From the NCBI GenBank assembly GCA_028751875.1, contig CM054141.1:63887711-63951710 (forward strand): DNA of 64,000 bases, read 5' to 3'. Every line of letters begins with the position of its first letter. Within the stretch, counting starts at the first letter, position 1. Positions 13,726 through 24,830 of this stretch are shown piece by piece. Made by a program: the position numbers and the translations under genes. A model generated the notes under the pieces. The model saw only the letters and a list, made by a program, of their open reading frames with translations, was not told the origin of the DNA and made no database searches. The stretch comes from Rapana venosa (taxonomy: Eukaryota; Mollusca; Gastropoda; Neogastropoda; Muricidae).

Positions 13726-13806
13726 GTATGTATGTATGTATGTATGTATGTATGTATGTATGTATGTATGTATGTATGTATGTATGTATGTATGTATGTA
13801 TGTATG
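13726..13806. repeat. (TATG)n tetranucleotide microsatellite
   Basis: About 20 near-perfect copies of GTAT. First clear simple repeat of the clean block. Confidence 0.95.
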
Positions 13807-13853
13807 CACGGGTATATCTTTGTGTGATTTGCGCACACGCCCACGTATGTATT

Positions 13854-13881
13854 TGCGCGCGCGCGCGCGCGCGTGTGTGTG
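13854..13881. repeat. (GC)n-(GT)n run, Z-DNA-like
   Basis: GCGCGC followed by GTGTGT, an alternating purine-pyrimidine run. Confidence 0.85.
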
Positions 13882-13884
13882 TTG

Positions 13885-13933
13885 TGAGAGAGAAAGAGAG
13901 AGAGAGAGATGAGAGAGAGGAGAGAGGAGAGAT

Positions 13934-13996
<63 letters not shown>

Positions 13997-14078
13997 GACA
14001 GAGAGAGAGAGACAGAGAAGAGAGAGAGAGAGAGAGAGAGGAGAGAAGATGAGAGAGAGAGAGAGATGAGAGGAGAGA

Positions 14079-14131
<53 letters not shown>

Positions 14132-14132
14132 A
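13885..14132. repeat. (GA)n microsatellite with GACA interruptions
   Basis: About 250 bp of nearly pure purine on the plus strand, with CAGACAGACAGA near 13980-14015. Arg/Glu-rich and Leu/Ser-rich frames here are repeat translations. Confidence 0.95.
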
Positions 14133-14791
14133 GCGACTCCCCGCCTCCTCCCCAATTCCAAGTGTTGGATAATGTTGCATGTCGTTGTTGTACAGCTCAG
14201 CTGAAGCAGTGCTAATCTCCTCAAGGCCTTCCTCTGCTGCTTCAGGGGAGCACATGTTGCTTTCTTCACATCAGCTCCTTGCAATAAACACTGACAATAG
14301 TTTACTGCTTTGTGAAAGTACTGAGACTACTGATTTGAATCAACAACATATACACTAGGCAGGGACTAGGGTGGAATTCCCTGCCTGCCTGATGTGAATC
14401 AGCTACAGATGAAAAACCCCTTTTTGTTGAGATCAGTGTTTCCACTAGCACCAGGACCCACACTAAGTCTCTAGATCAAACCCTTCTCCTGATAGTCACC
14501 CTCACTGACATCACAGCCAAATAACTGAACTGTACTGCTTAACTCCACAACGTCTTTTCAGTACAGGAGAGTTTCTGTTTTCAACTTTTGCCATAATCCT
14601 CCTGCTGGTATCCGATTTCAAGCCCCTTTAGAGTTTTTCACTAATATAGTAGATAGCACTCACTCAACCATGTTTTTCATTAGCAATGTGATCTTTAGTG
14701 ACTGTGTGGCTGGATCAATAATGTTGATAGAAGTTCAGACTTGGAGAAGAAAATTCCTGTCCAATAGCTATAGCACTTTCAGGGTGTGTTT

Positions 14792-15016
14792 TCAGAACCA
14801 GCCGCTATAGTGGACACTGTCTGGACTGCTCAAAGTGTAGGATCCTTTACCCAACCACTTCTCTCTCAGAAAGTCCTCCCTGTCATCTTCTCTTCCACTC
14901 AGGTACTGGGGTACTACTTCCCCTGAAATACGATTCTCTTTGGATGCTGATGTAGACAGACCGTTGTCTTTTTCTTCTTTCTGGCTCTCGGCCATCTTGC
15001 CATAATGGCAGTCCAT
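14792..15016 (-). CDS. Hypothetical C-terminal exon or short frame ending GWF-stop
   Basis: This is a 74-codon frame starting MDCHYGKM, rich in Lys/Glu/Ser and ending SVHYSGWF-stop. I do not recognise the family. It lies in the left arm of the inverted duplication. The right-arm copy at 34274-34501 keeps PQYLSGRE, a downstream EDFL and a C-terminal GGF-stop. A shared frame and stop would suit a coding exon, but DNA homology between arms can explain both. No signal peptide or membrane segment is visible. It could be the last exon of a gene duplicated with the arm, or chance. Upstream minus-strand sequence near 16100-16480 is also conserved between arms but is not one continuous frame. Confidence 0.3.
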   Translation of the reverse strand: MDCHYGKMAESQKEEKDNGLSTSASKENRISGEVVPQYLSGREDDREDFLREKWLGKGSYTLSSPDSVHYSGWF

Positions 15017-15385
15017 GACGGACAGAGTGTTGCTCTACTGGAAGAATAGAGCGTGTTTGCCTTAAAATCCCGGTTCTTTTTGCATTATACACAGTAGAAC
15101 TCTCTTACCTGTCTGATTATGGCTATTTGTAAATGTTCACAGTGAAGCAGCTTATTTCATTTTGTTCACCGTGTGCATGGATTTTTGTTTCCAACTGCAC
15201 TCAATTATGGCATAACACACAGGGAACAGCCATAAATGGATATCCATCTTACTCAGGTAGTCTATTTGTCCGTGCTGGACATGAACTATGACAGTGTAAG
15301 CTATAAGCTCTATCACTTTGCTGGCTAGAAAGATAACTCCATTCTTCCCCCTTTGTGCATATTTTAGGAGTACTTCAGTCAGACA

Positions 15386-15815
15386 GGGGGATCGGTGGTC
15401 TAGAGGTAACGCACCTGCGTACGAAGCGAAAATTCCAGGTTGGAAGTGTGCGGAGGTCGATCCCTGTTTGGGCTCGAAACTTTTCCAGCATCCATTACAC
15501 CATGAGTGGTGGTCTGGAGGCTGGTCTTTCGGATGTGACGATAAACCAAGGTCTGGGGTGATACACATAATTATTTAGCGTAAAAGAACCCACAGCAATA
15601 AGAGAGTTGTCCGTGGGAAATATTCTGAAGCAAAAAGCCACTCTGAGAGGAAACAGAATTTTAATACAGTTGCAACAGGAAACAGACAAAAAATGGGTGC
15701 CGCTGCTCTTGTGGCGACGCGCTCTCCCCGGGGAGAGTAGCCCGAATTTCACGCAGAGAAATCTGCCGTGAGCCGTGATTTAAAGTGATATACAATACAA
15801 TACAGTACAATACAG
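15386..15815 (+). mobile_element. Family B tRNA-derived SINE, full length
   Basis: The head starts GGGGGATCGGTGGTCTAGAG, with a box-A-like TGGTCTAGAGG at 15396-15406 and box-B-like GGTCGATCCC at 15455-15464. The central region carries TTTCGGATGTGACGATAAAC and then GTAAAAGAACCCACAGCAA, a body I associate with molluscan SINEs. Further on are GTGGCGACGCG and a tail of ATACAATACAGTACAATAC repeats, typical of slippage at a retroposon 3' end. At about 430 bp it is the best preserved SINE here. I found no counterpart at the matching point of the right arm (33735-34220). No clear target-site duplication was seen. Confidence 0.85.
15396..15464 (+). promoter_or_regulatory. Internal pol III promoter (boxes A and B) of the SINE
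   Basis: TGGTCTAGAGG and GGTCGATCCC lie about 50 bp apart, the tRNA-gene spacing. Whether the promoter is active cannot be seen. Confidence 0.6.
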
Positions 15816-15849
15816 AAAGCATGAGGTAGTTTTTTTCTCTATCCGGATG

Positions 15850-15966
15850 GCTGTCTGTCTATCTGTCCCTGTGTATGTGTGTGTGTGTGTCTGTCTGTCT
15901 GTATCTCTGTCTCTGTCTGTCTGTCTGTCAGTCTGTCTGTCTCTGTCTTTGTTTCTGAGTCTCTCT
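15850..15966. repeat. (TGTC)n/(TG)n compound microsatellite
   Basis: CTGTCTGTCTATCTGTC, then (GT)n, then (CTGT)n with TCTC variants. Confidence 0.9.
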
Positions 15967-16242
15967 TTCTCTCACCCCTGTGTCATTCTTTGATTAATCT
16001 GATATCCATAAAACTGAAGTTCCTACTAATATAACGACTCCCATCATGACTAAGTTTTTTTCTCAGTCAGGCCAAACTGGTACACTATGTCCTTCATCCA
16101 CTCCCCAAACTGTCCTCGTTCTTCTCCGGTCTTTTACTTGACAATGAGCACGTCCTGTTCAGAACAACCATGTCTGGCCTCGGTCCTCTGATCTTCAAGG
16201 ACTGGGTGATTTCCTGAATGATGCTGATCAAAGATGTCTCCT

Positions 16243-16252
16243 GAGAGAGAGA

Positions 16253-16290
<38 letters not shown>

Positions 16291-16309
16291 CGGGGGAGAG
16301 GGAGAGGGA

Positions 16310-16348
<39 letters not shown>

Positions 16349-16392
16349 GGAGAGGGAGAGAGAGGGAGAGGGAGAGAGAGAAAGAGAGAGAA
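16243..16392. repeat. (GA)n microsatellite
   Basis: GAGA with GGGAGA higher-order units. The right arm has the complementary but shorter TC tract at 33461-33514 in the same relative place, so this array predates the duplication or haplotype split and later changed length. Confidence 0.95.
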
Positions 16393-16737
16393 GCCATGTC
16401 TACCTGTTGGCTGTTTTCCTGCTACAGAGCATTCTGGAACTGGGTCATGGTGAAAATGCTGGACTCTGTCTGGGGTGTTCAAATGGCTCGTTGTGTGGGT
16501 ATTAATTTGTGATCTTTCATGTCATCAATGTTCCGTCACGTCAGAATGTTCCTTTGCTTTTTTATTTGCAGCTGTGGGGAGATGGTGATCTCTTTATTAT
16601 TGCCATCTATATTAGCGGTACTGTTTAAAAAGCTATGAAGTCTAAATGTATGAGCTAAAACAAAGAAGGAGTAAGATCTGACAGACGAATATGTATGTGT
16701 TTAGTTCATTTTTTCTTTTCTTTCTTTCTTTCTTTAT

Positions 16738-16945
16738 TCGGAACGGGTTTTAACGTGTTCGCAAGATGTTATGCGTGCGTTTGCACACGGGACCTCAGTT
16801 TATAGTCTCATCCGGAGTTTTGGGGAGAGTGGAATCGGTACTGATGTTTAACTCCAGAGGAAAAATCCTCTTGAACGGGAATCAAACTCGGGTCAGCAGA
16901 TCACGAGCGCATCATGCTAACCACCAGGCTATCCTATCCCATGAC
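16738..16945 (-). mobile_element. Family A SINE, 3'-truncated copy
   Basis: Read on the minus strand, it has a tRNA-like head near 16880-16940 (CCTGGTGGTTAGCATGATGC; box-B-like GAGTTTGATTCCC), then AGAGGATTTTTCCTC, the GATGAGACTATAAACTGAGGT core, and TTAAAACCCGTTCCG at its far end. The 3' portion with the AAGCACT palindrome is absent. The matching right-arm interval is shorter by about this length, and I see no SINE there. Confidence 0.75.
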
Positions 16946-16999
16946 TCTATTAGTACCACATGCACACTGGAAGACAAGACGTACAACATATCCTATAAT

Positions 17000-17984
17000 A
17001 AACAAACACACATTTGAGGGAAACAATATAAAATTATAACATTTGTCTAAAATATACACTAACGAAACATTGGCCAAACATATATGACACTTGTCATATT
17101 AGCAATTGCCTTCTTGAGAACATTATTTTTCTCCACTCTTGATTATCCCTGTACTGCACGGCATACTCCTTTTTGTAGCTATTCTTCAGCTGCAAATCTA
17201 TAAACAAAGAAATGACACTGGTGTCTGCATCCGTGCTAACTGTATATAAATTGAGAAAATATCGTGGTAAGCATGGTGGCTTCACTGATATTTAAAGCTT
17301 TTTCCTGACAAACCTGTGAGAAATGTACTTCGACATAGTGACATATGCTTTCTACATACGTCGACAACCAGGAAAGATTTTGCATCAAAGCATAGATGTT
17401 ATTTGTTGCATACTTTCACTAGGACCCCCCAAAACTCCCAAACAAAGCAAAATAACAAACAACCACAACAAAAAACAAAAAACAACCAACCAAAAACAAA
17501 CCCTCACAAGAAAAGAATGTTTTAAAAGCTCTTTATCACCTCATCTAACTCCCTTCTAATTCTTTGTAAAACACTCAGATGTTGAGAATGCATAGAGAAT
17601 GTGTGGGTAAGATTTGAAAGAGTTTCAGAAGTGCACTCATAGCAGGTTTACTTATAATCAAGTTATACACCAGTAATTCTCATCAGCAGTTCAGTTGTTC
17701 TCTGGATGTGTGGCTGTGATCATGTCTACTATGTATCTTTGAAACCGAAATACCAATACTGATGGAAATGACAGGAGAAAGAATACACAATAAAGTGTTC
17801 CTTGAAATGCATTTTTTATGGTATTCAGCTCGGTCACAAATAAAAATTATTACTGATTGATTACAGCGAGCATAATTATATACAATAACATTACATCTAC
17901 TATAAAGCTCATGGTGTCTAGACATTGCACAAGGGTTGTTAGGTTTTATTTACCTGTGTCCTGTCGCTTTAGTGTTAGTTAGCA
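17000..17984. other. Non-coding part of the left arm
   Basis: No frame of interest. 17290-17320 matches 32655-32700 in inverse orientation. CA-rich low complexity lies near 17430-17510. Confidence 0.5.
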
Positions 17985-18110
17985 GTAGCGTTAGCTAGGT
18001 TACAAATGACACCAAGCTGAGTCAGAGAGTGTAAAAGTATGGATCATATCACGCTGTAAACTGTCAGTACTGACGACAGAAAAAGAGATTATTTTCAGAC
18101 ATGAACTGAC

Positions 18111-18160
18111 ATAATAATAATAATAATAATAAATGTATGGAATTTATATAGCGCTGAAGC
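18111..18160 (-). mobile_element. L2/CR1-type LINE (or SINE) 3' end with (TTA)n tail
   Basis: On the minus strand the stretch reads AGCGCTATATAAATTCCATA followed by (TTA)n at 18113-18133. The same end occurs at 28861-28915, 44818-44875 and 47860-47915. At 28.9 and 47.9 kb it follows an L2-like ORF remnant, which identifies the family. No coding part is seen here. Confidence 0.6.
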
Positions 18161-18707
18161 ATAATCACCCTGACCTCTTTCCATCACAAATATATGTTAA
18201 CAAGCTTTATCCAGGTTAATTGGCCCCTTCATTAATGGCAGGATCACAATGATCATTAGCTTGCAAGAATCTTTCTCTATTCATAGAAATACAGACACAG
18301 ATGTAGACTGGGGAACAGATTTAACTTGAATATCATGTCCTCTGCAAGGGAGAATAATGAAAGGTACAAAATGGGACTTTTCATAGCATGGTTATGTATT
18401 TTTGCTGTTGTTGTCCTGTTTGTGCATTAATTACACTCATTGTTCTAAGAGTCACTACAGAAGATATGCAGCTAACAATGATCGGAATAGTGACAGCAAA
18501 TATATAGTCATTTTGTTAGCTTCAGTACACATGGTTGACTCCAAATTTTGTGAGTGTGATGCAATGCACACGCATCTCTCAGACGTTCATTACTTCTACC
18601 ATCTTCTTTTATCTGTTCTTGTTTGTGCATCTCAGGTAAATGCAGGAGTAAACACAGCACAGTATCTCAGCCAAGAACATGCAGAACGAATCTGTTACAA
18701 TTCAAAA

Positions 18708-18765
18708 TCATCATCATCATCATCATCATCATCGTCATCGTCATCGTCATCGTCATCTTCGTCAT
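18708..18765. repeat. (TCA)n/(TCG)n trinucleotide microsatellite
   Basis: CATCAT changing to CGTCATCGTCAT. It makes a poly-Ser run within a 173-codon frame, which I do not regard as a gene. The right arm has only GATGATG at the equivalent place, so the array expanded on the left or contracted on the right. Confidence 0.9.
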
Positions 18766-19049
18766 TAGTAGTGGCAACAATAGAATATCAAAATCTCTGT
18801 CTGTCCATGGCGTTTTGTGTGTCTGTCCGTGTGTATGTCTGCACTTGCCTATTCCCCTGTCTCTTTGTCATTCTAACTCATAAACATCGATCTAACACAC
18901 TTCTTTTTTGTTTTTTAGGTTAGTAGAGCAAAAGTTTCTTTCTTCAATATATCAGTACCAAGATGTTTACAGTTTCTTCTCTATTCCGCCACCTCCCCAC
19001 TCCCCTTATCAATTACTCTCGACTCGCCCCCCCCCCCCTCCCCCAGCTC

Positions 19050-19186
19050 CAAGCCCATCTTGTATGCTGACCTCTGCCAGACTCTGCCAACAGACTTGTT
19101 TACTCCTTCCTTCCTTCCCTCCCTCCCTCCAGTCGTCTGCATCTGATGGTTAGAAAGAGTTTTGATGACAGCAGATGAAAACGGTC

Positions 19187-19188
<2 letters not shown>
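19050..19188. repeat. Dispersed ~140-bp module, copy 1
   Basis: Recognisable by CTCTGCCAGACTCTGCCAAC, GTCGTCTGCATCTGATGGTT and a GACAGCAGATGAAAAC end. Related copies lie at 56445-56600 (plus), 37575-37715 (plus, noisy), 50500-50640 (plus, poor) and, as part of the inverted arm, 30790-30935 (minus). C-rich tracts precede it and GT or TGTC arrays follow it. Confidence 0.65.
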
Positions 19189-19240
<52 letters not shown>

Positions 19241-19253
19241 CGTGCGTGTGTGT
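19189..19253. repeat. (GT)n microsatellite with CG run
   Basis: About 20 GT copies, then GCGCGCGCG. Marks the inner end of the left arm. Confidence 0.95.
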
Positions 19254-19299
19254 ATTCATGTGCGTGAGCACAGATTGAGATATGTTGGTAATGAAAATA

Positions 19300-19545
19300 A
19301 ATATACACAGACAAATCTGATGATGACAGATCTCCAAGGTGAGGTTGATGGCAATAAGGAAAAGAGGCAGACCACCAATGTCCTACATTTCCAACATCAC
19401 TGAGATCAGTGGTCTGGGAGGAGGGCTACAGGAGATCGTAGAACTCAGCGGAGACAGAGAAAGATGGTAAACCCTGGTGGCATTGCGTGGAGCTCCTACC
19501 GAAGACAGCAGCAATGGAGACAGCTGGGTTGAGTTAAGTCGTTGA
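19300..19545 (+). pseudogene. LINE endonuclease/RT ORF, C-terminal remnant
   Basis: The frame from 19348 reads RKRGRPPMSYISNI, then an EISGLG..LQEIVEL segment and DRERW, followed by TAA at 19468. The same frame continues TLVALRGAPTEDSSNG to a second stop at 19543-19545. The GKRKRGRPP...DRERWR order is typical of the extreme C-terminus of non-LTR retrotransposon RT proteins. Upstream, GEVDGNK is in another frame, so there is a frameshift as well as a premature stop. It is a decayed fragment with no RT core. Confidence 0.7.
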
Positions 19546-19621
19546 TGCTTACAAAGGCTTACAAGTTTTTGTGAGAGAGTGTGCTTGGATCATCTTGGAG
19601 ATATAATAACTTATTTTGCTT

Positions 19622-19835
19622 ATAATAGTCATTACCATCATCGTCATTATCATCACTGCCGTCATCATTTTCACCACCATAGTCATCATTATCGTTATTG
19701 TCTTCACTGTTGCTGTTTGTTGTTTGTTGTTGTTGTTGTTCTTCATCTTCTTCTTTCGCCCCTACAATTACTACTCCACTTGCTACTGTTACTGTTGCTG
19801 CTGCTGCTTCTGCTTCTGCTACAACTCCAACGAGG
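19622..19835. repeat. Triplet-rich low complexity (ATC, GTT, GCT)
   Basis: CATCATTATCATCAC, then TTGTTGTTG, then GCTGCTGCTTCTGCT. All three frames on both strands stay open in places only because the period is 3. Confidence 0.85.
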
Positions 19836-19995
19836 AAAAGAAAAAAAAGACACATCTCGCCCACTCTTCAATACCCAGATATTGTTGGTTGCTGAGGACT
19901 GTTGCCAATTAGCAACACACTTAGCGTTAGTCACTTGACCAATTGTAATGACTGTCCTGTTTGGCAAAGGAGAACGTCCTTGCTACACTTTATTT

Positions 19996-20395
19996 GTCTA
20001 TCTGTCTGTCTCTCTGCCTCCTCTCTCTCTCTCTCTCATCCCCTGTCTCTCTTTCTCTCCTCTCACCACCCCCACCCTATTTTTCTCACTTAATCTTCCT
20101 GTTTGTTCTTTTTTGCCTTGTTTTGTATCTCTTCTCTCTGTCTCTCACTTGTGAGTCTGAATTTTGTGTGTGTGTTGGGTTTTGCAAGTTTCTGTCTGTC
20201 TGTCTGTTTCCGTCTGTCGCTGTGTCTCTTTGTGTCTGTGTCTGTATCACTGTCTCTCTCTATGAGTACTGAGCTCTGTCTCCCTGTCACACAAAATCTC
20301 TCTCTCAGTCTGTCTCTGTCTGTCTGTCTATCTCTCTATTTGTTTCTGTCTGTCTGCTGTCTCTCTTATTTATTTGTTCTATCTTCCTCCTTTTA
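19996..20395. repeat. TC/TGTC-rich low-complexity region
   Basis: CTCTCT and CTGTCTGT units interleaved over about 400 bp, diverged. Confidence 0.8.
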
Positions 20396-20696
20396 GTAAT
20401 TAATATCACAATGTATAACCATTTTCCCCAGCACTCATTTCATGTTTTAATATTTTCAGACTTTACACATATATACGTGTCAATCTAGCACAGTTAAAGA
20501 TACAGGTTATGGATGATCAAGGACCAGGTCCCTTAGCAATCTGATGCACAGAAGCAGACTGCTGTCATACAGACCTATCTGTTACGTGAGGGAGTGGATC
20601 GATGTCAGACAGACACTATTCTCTGTATCAGAGATAGCGTGCCACGGAGACATTTTTTTGTCTGCACGACCTTGTTTAGGATCAGCTCCATGATTC

Positions 20697-20934
<238 letters not shown>

Positions 20935-20949
20935 AAAACCCATAAGAAG

Positions 20950-21165
20950 ACGTATTGTAAATTTCGTACAAGCTCTCACAATTTAATGATAGAGAAAGGG
21001 AGGCACCAAAATATATCCAGAGAGGACAGAAAATGTAGATACTGTAACAAAATAGAAGATGAATTTCATTTACTCGATGAATGTATTTTATATGATGAAC
21101 TCAGAAATAATTTGTTATTAAAAATCAAAACGAAAGACAAAGAACGCAAAAAACTGTGTACATAA
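20950..21165 (+). pseudogene. Non-LTR retrotransposon ORF2, C-terminal zinc-knuckle remnant
   Basis: There are 71 codons without an initiator, from TYCKFRTSSHNLMIEKGRHQ to the stop at 21163. The central segment CRYCNKIEDEFHLLDEC gives C-x2-C-x7-H-x4-C, the cysteine/histidine motif near the C-terminus of several LINE ORF2 proteins; KFRTS..H.L.IE.GR.. before it is also typical. The N-terminus, including endonuclease and RT domains, is replaced by the CA array, so this is a 5'-truncated copy. The 3' UTR runs to about 21355 and ends in (TCTGAA)n. I cannot assign the clade with certainty. Confidence 0.75.
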
Positions 21166-21382
21166 ATTAAGTGACATAATCACAGTTGAGATATCATCAG
21201 ATATGTGTATGAGTGTTTTGAAAAAAGAGAAAAAGAGAAGTAGAATGCAACATGTTGTTTTAGTGTACATCACTTTTAGCCAAAATAGATAATAATTATA
21301 ATTGATGTTTTTGTTGTGTCAAATAAGTCTACATGACTTAAATGGCAAGAAAATATTCTGAATCTGAATCTGAATCTGAATC
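21166..21382 (+). mobile_element. LINE 3' UTR with (TCTGAA)n tail
   Basis: About 190 bp of AT-rich UTR, then ATTCTGAATCTGAATCTGAA at 21355-21382, a short tandem tail of the kind some LINEs have in place of poly-A. A CA array starts immediately afterwards. Confidence 0.65.
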
Positions 21383-21604
<222 letters not shown>

Positions 21605-21828
21605 TGGCTGCTCCTGTTTGTCCTGTACAGAGAAATAGCACTGTCCTTGTCTGTGTGTGAGTCATGCTGGTGGGTGATGTAACAATATGAAGATAAAGTT
21701 ATCACTCTTGTCTTGTTTGCTTTGAAACTGTGAATAGATTGTGTGCAGAGTCATGGCTTATGTCCGCGTAATAATCACATATGCACTTGCACAGACAGAC
21801 AGGCGGGCATGCAGGCGGGTGCATGCGT

Positions 21829-21925
<97 letters not shown>
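21829..21925. repeat. (CA)n microsatellite, ~97 bp
   Basis: Two CA blocks separated by a single AA. Confidence 0.95.
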
Positions 21926-21927
<2 letters not shown>

Positions 21928-24699
21928 ATACTCAAACACACACACATATGCAAAGAATTATTCTACCCTAACCTTTGTAAAGGCATTGTTAAATTGCAAG
22001 CAATCCTTGCATTGCAGCATGTCAAATTTTACTTTTTCTTACCAGCAGTACAATTTACATAAGGAAATACAGTACAAATACTGCATCCGTGTTGCAAATC
22101 ATAATAGCCTGAACATGTCTGGAATGTCACAAATACTTGCAGACATTGCCTCCTTTGCAAGGAAGAGGACACACTGTCAGAGGATCAGCAGAGAAAATGT
22201 AACACGTGGAAGCGTTTAATGACATGTAGCTTTCTGGCAGACTGTTCATATAAACTGTGATACATTTGGCACCACTTACACAACTGATGATGTTCTCTGT
22301 CTGGCCTACCGGAACTGACTGATCGTCTGCTCACATTCTCTTCTAATAACGTCAGTAGCTGACTTTCCTGCTCAAGCGGAATGACAGATCCTGTTCCCCA
22401 ATTCATAGTGTTGGGACTGACAAGATTGTCTTCACATCAAGTGAGCCATCTGCTGTGAGGAGTTTTTCTGGTCTAAGCTGGCTGTCAATGTCCCATTCTG
22501 CTGTTCTTTCTTTCTACCTCTATCTCATCAGTCTCACCCATTCAGAAAGAGAAGACTTAATACAAAAGTGGAATAGATCACCATAGGCAAGCCTGTCGGA
22601 GACAATGGAGCAGGAAAAGGACCCCACGCTTTATAAGTCTAGACAGTATCTGATGTCACTAGTAATGGAGGCTGAAAGGAGGAGAAGTGGGAGAAGAAGG
22701 GAGGGGGCATGGAGGTGGTGGAACCACTCAAGTTAAAGAGCAGGTTGGAATAGAAGTTATTTTCTAAGCCATATCTTTGACCAAACTATTTGCTCAGTCA
22801 CAGAGCCAGAAAAGATCAAAAAGCTTTCATGAGAAAAAGTAAGATGAATAGGGATTGTTGGGTGCTGTAGCAAATAACAGTGAAGTAATTTAGAGATAGC
22901 GGGACCAGGAATCAGATACTGGTAAGATTGCTCTGGTGAAAGTTAAAAGAGGAAACTTTGCCACACTGCTAGAGAAAAAGTTAAACAGGAGTCCTCACTA
23001 TCAGGTTGAGACATCAGTCACAATGGAGGGACATTCTATACTAGACTTAATGTAGGCAGTTTAGCCAAGACATTGGCCTAACTAAAAGAGTGTGGCTTCT
23101 TCAATGGATAGTGTTCATCACTTTGGCAAGCAGGACTGTTCCTGTTATGCTACACGTGTTGTATTCAGGATGGCAGTCACATTAAAGTTATAAACTATGA
23201 ACAACTCCTATTTCAAAAAGTTCATCAAAAGAAAGAGGTAAATGTTTCAAATTTTGTAATAGAAGAACCAAAAGAGATCTAAGCCATTTTTCTTGAGCTA
23301 TATAGCTGATGAATCACAGGGTTATCAAAGGAAAGTTTCTGAATCATGCATCCCTTCTATCAGACAAGACAGAATCTGACGTCAATTTGGTGACCTGATT
23401 TTACACAAAAAGAAAAAAAAAGTATCAAAACGGTATGCTTCTACTAAATATTGCTGGCAAGTATGATCCCTATATGGTCTCTCGGGTTTAAAATTTAAAT
23501 TTTTAAAAAATTCCATATGGTCACGGTTTAATTAGAACTCAAAGATGTACAGATAGAGGTATTACGGAATAGTTCTTGCTTTCTGAGTATGAATCAAGAC
23601 ATTGCAAAGAACGAAACTTTTTGTTCCATAAACACTCTCTCCTCCCTGTCGTGACAACTTTACTTAGTCATGGAAAAATCATGTTAATGCCACTAATGGA
23701 AGCACATGTCTCGCAATGAAACATCGCATCTGTTGGAGCTTCACCACCACCCTTTCCACTCTGGGGATGACCAGTCTGCTGATAACAGCTGACGAGTCTT
23801 ATGTGGCAAAGAGCTGATGGTATGGATTGCTCAGTATTCCGTTGCCGCCATTAATACATTTGATGATAAAACCCCTCGTCCGTTTCTTCTCCCCTCCCCT
23901 CCCCTATGTGTCCTCCTTTTGCTTGCTTGTTTTGTTTTAATTTTTGAGAAAAAACTTTTATGATGATGCAGAACTTATACTTTATCTGCACTTTTCCCTT
24001 CTCATATACACGTCTATACACATGCCTGCATGTCTTTTTGAGGAGGGTCTCAAGTTTCAGAGAGAAAATGAAACACATCAACAACCACCCCTCAACAGCT
24101 ACTGCTTATACCAAAAGAAGAGTCCTTACAGTATATCTTCCGGGAAGCGAATTGCAAAGAAAACTACGAAAACTGGTGGCTGGAAAGTGCGTTCCCTTAA
24201 ACTAAGAACAGTGTACCGGACATGATCTCAGAGACTAGGTATATGTGTGCCACTGCTACAAACCTGCCACCTGATCTCCAGCAGCTTTTCTTGCAAATCA
24301 GCGCGCCCTCAGCCAAAGTCATTAATCACCTAGGTATTCTGTGAATATTAGAGATGTGATGAACATGTATGTTTATTGGGAGGAATATTGGATGAAGAGC
24401 GGACAGGACTTAGGAGGTTGATAATCTTGGCTTGTGATAACAGAGTGTTGGAGGGAGAGAAGATGTAAGAGTCTGAAAGTTTCACTTTAGACCAAGAGAA
24501 ATAGGAGAAGGTGTGGATGTGTTCGTTCTTCCTTGCGAGTCGGTCAGAGAGGAAGAGGCTGAGGTGTGGAAGCACAGAACTTCTTTGCTGTGACAGTCAG
24601 AGCGAAAGACGATGCCATAATTTTTGGTGTGAATGCCTGTACAATAACATCATTAGCCAAGTTTATGTGAATTGCTCTTTGGCATTTTCATAAAGAATA
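21926..24699. other. Clean unique-looking DNA without a supportable gene
   Basis: The only frame of note is 22185-22406 (minus, 73 codons, beginning MNWGTGSVIP). It has ordinary amino-acid composition and a GTAAGT donor-like site inside, but no family I recognise, so it is an exon candidate at best. From 22450 to 23850 no frame exceeds about 60 codons. No SINE head or LINE motif was recognised. Confidence 0.45.
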
Positions 24700-24718
24700 G
24701 GAGAGCGAGAGCGAGAGC

Positions 24719-24779
<61 letters not shown>

Positions 24780-24830
24780 GAGACAGAGAGACAGAGAGAG
24801 ACAGAGATAGAAACAGAGAGACAAACAGAG
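24700..24830. repeat. (GA)n/(GACA)n microsatellite
   Basis: GCGAGA, then GAGAGA, then ACAGAGAG units. Confidence 0.95.

Larger units (their letters stand above)
14210..19253 (+). repeat. Left arm of a ~5-kb imperfect inverted duplication
   Basis: The reverse complement of this arm aligns in order with 30640-35410. Anchors (left to right arm) are 14229-14285 to about 35325-35400, 14792-14960 to 34300-34510, 16020-16245 to 33505-33735, 16395-16600 to 33200-33440, 17290-17320 to 32655-32700, 17985-18058 to 32066-32160, 18150-18710 to 31400-31985 and 18910-19190 to 30785-31090. Sums of paired positions stay near 49,300-50,150, as expected for a palindrome centred near 25 kb with indels. The arm ends at a GT array, as the partner does. 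Limits are approximate. Confidence 0.85.

Noticed and set aside
13652..14284. 210-codon Ser/Leu-rich frame, and Cys/Val and Thr/Pro frames at 13061-13655
   Set aside because: Translations of GA, TATG and C/A simple repeats, open in several frames and on both strands at once.
18402..18923. 173-codon plus-strand frame with poly-Ser
   Set aside because: The Ser run is the TCA microsatellite. The right-arm copy of the same DNA does not keep the frame, and no domain is seen.
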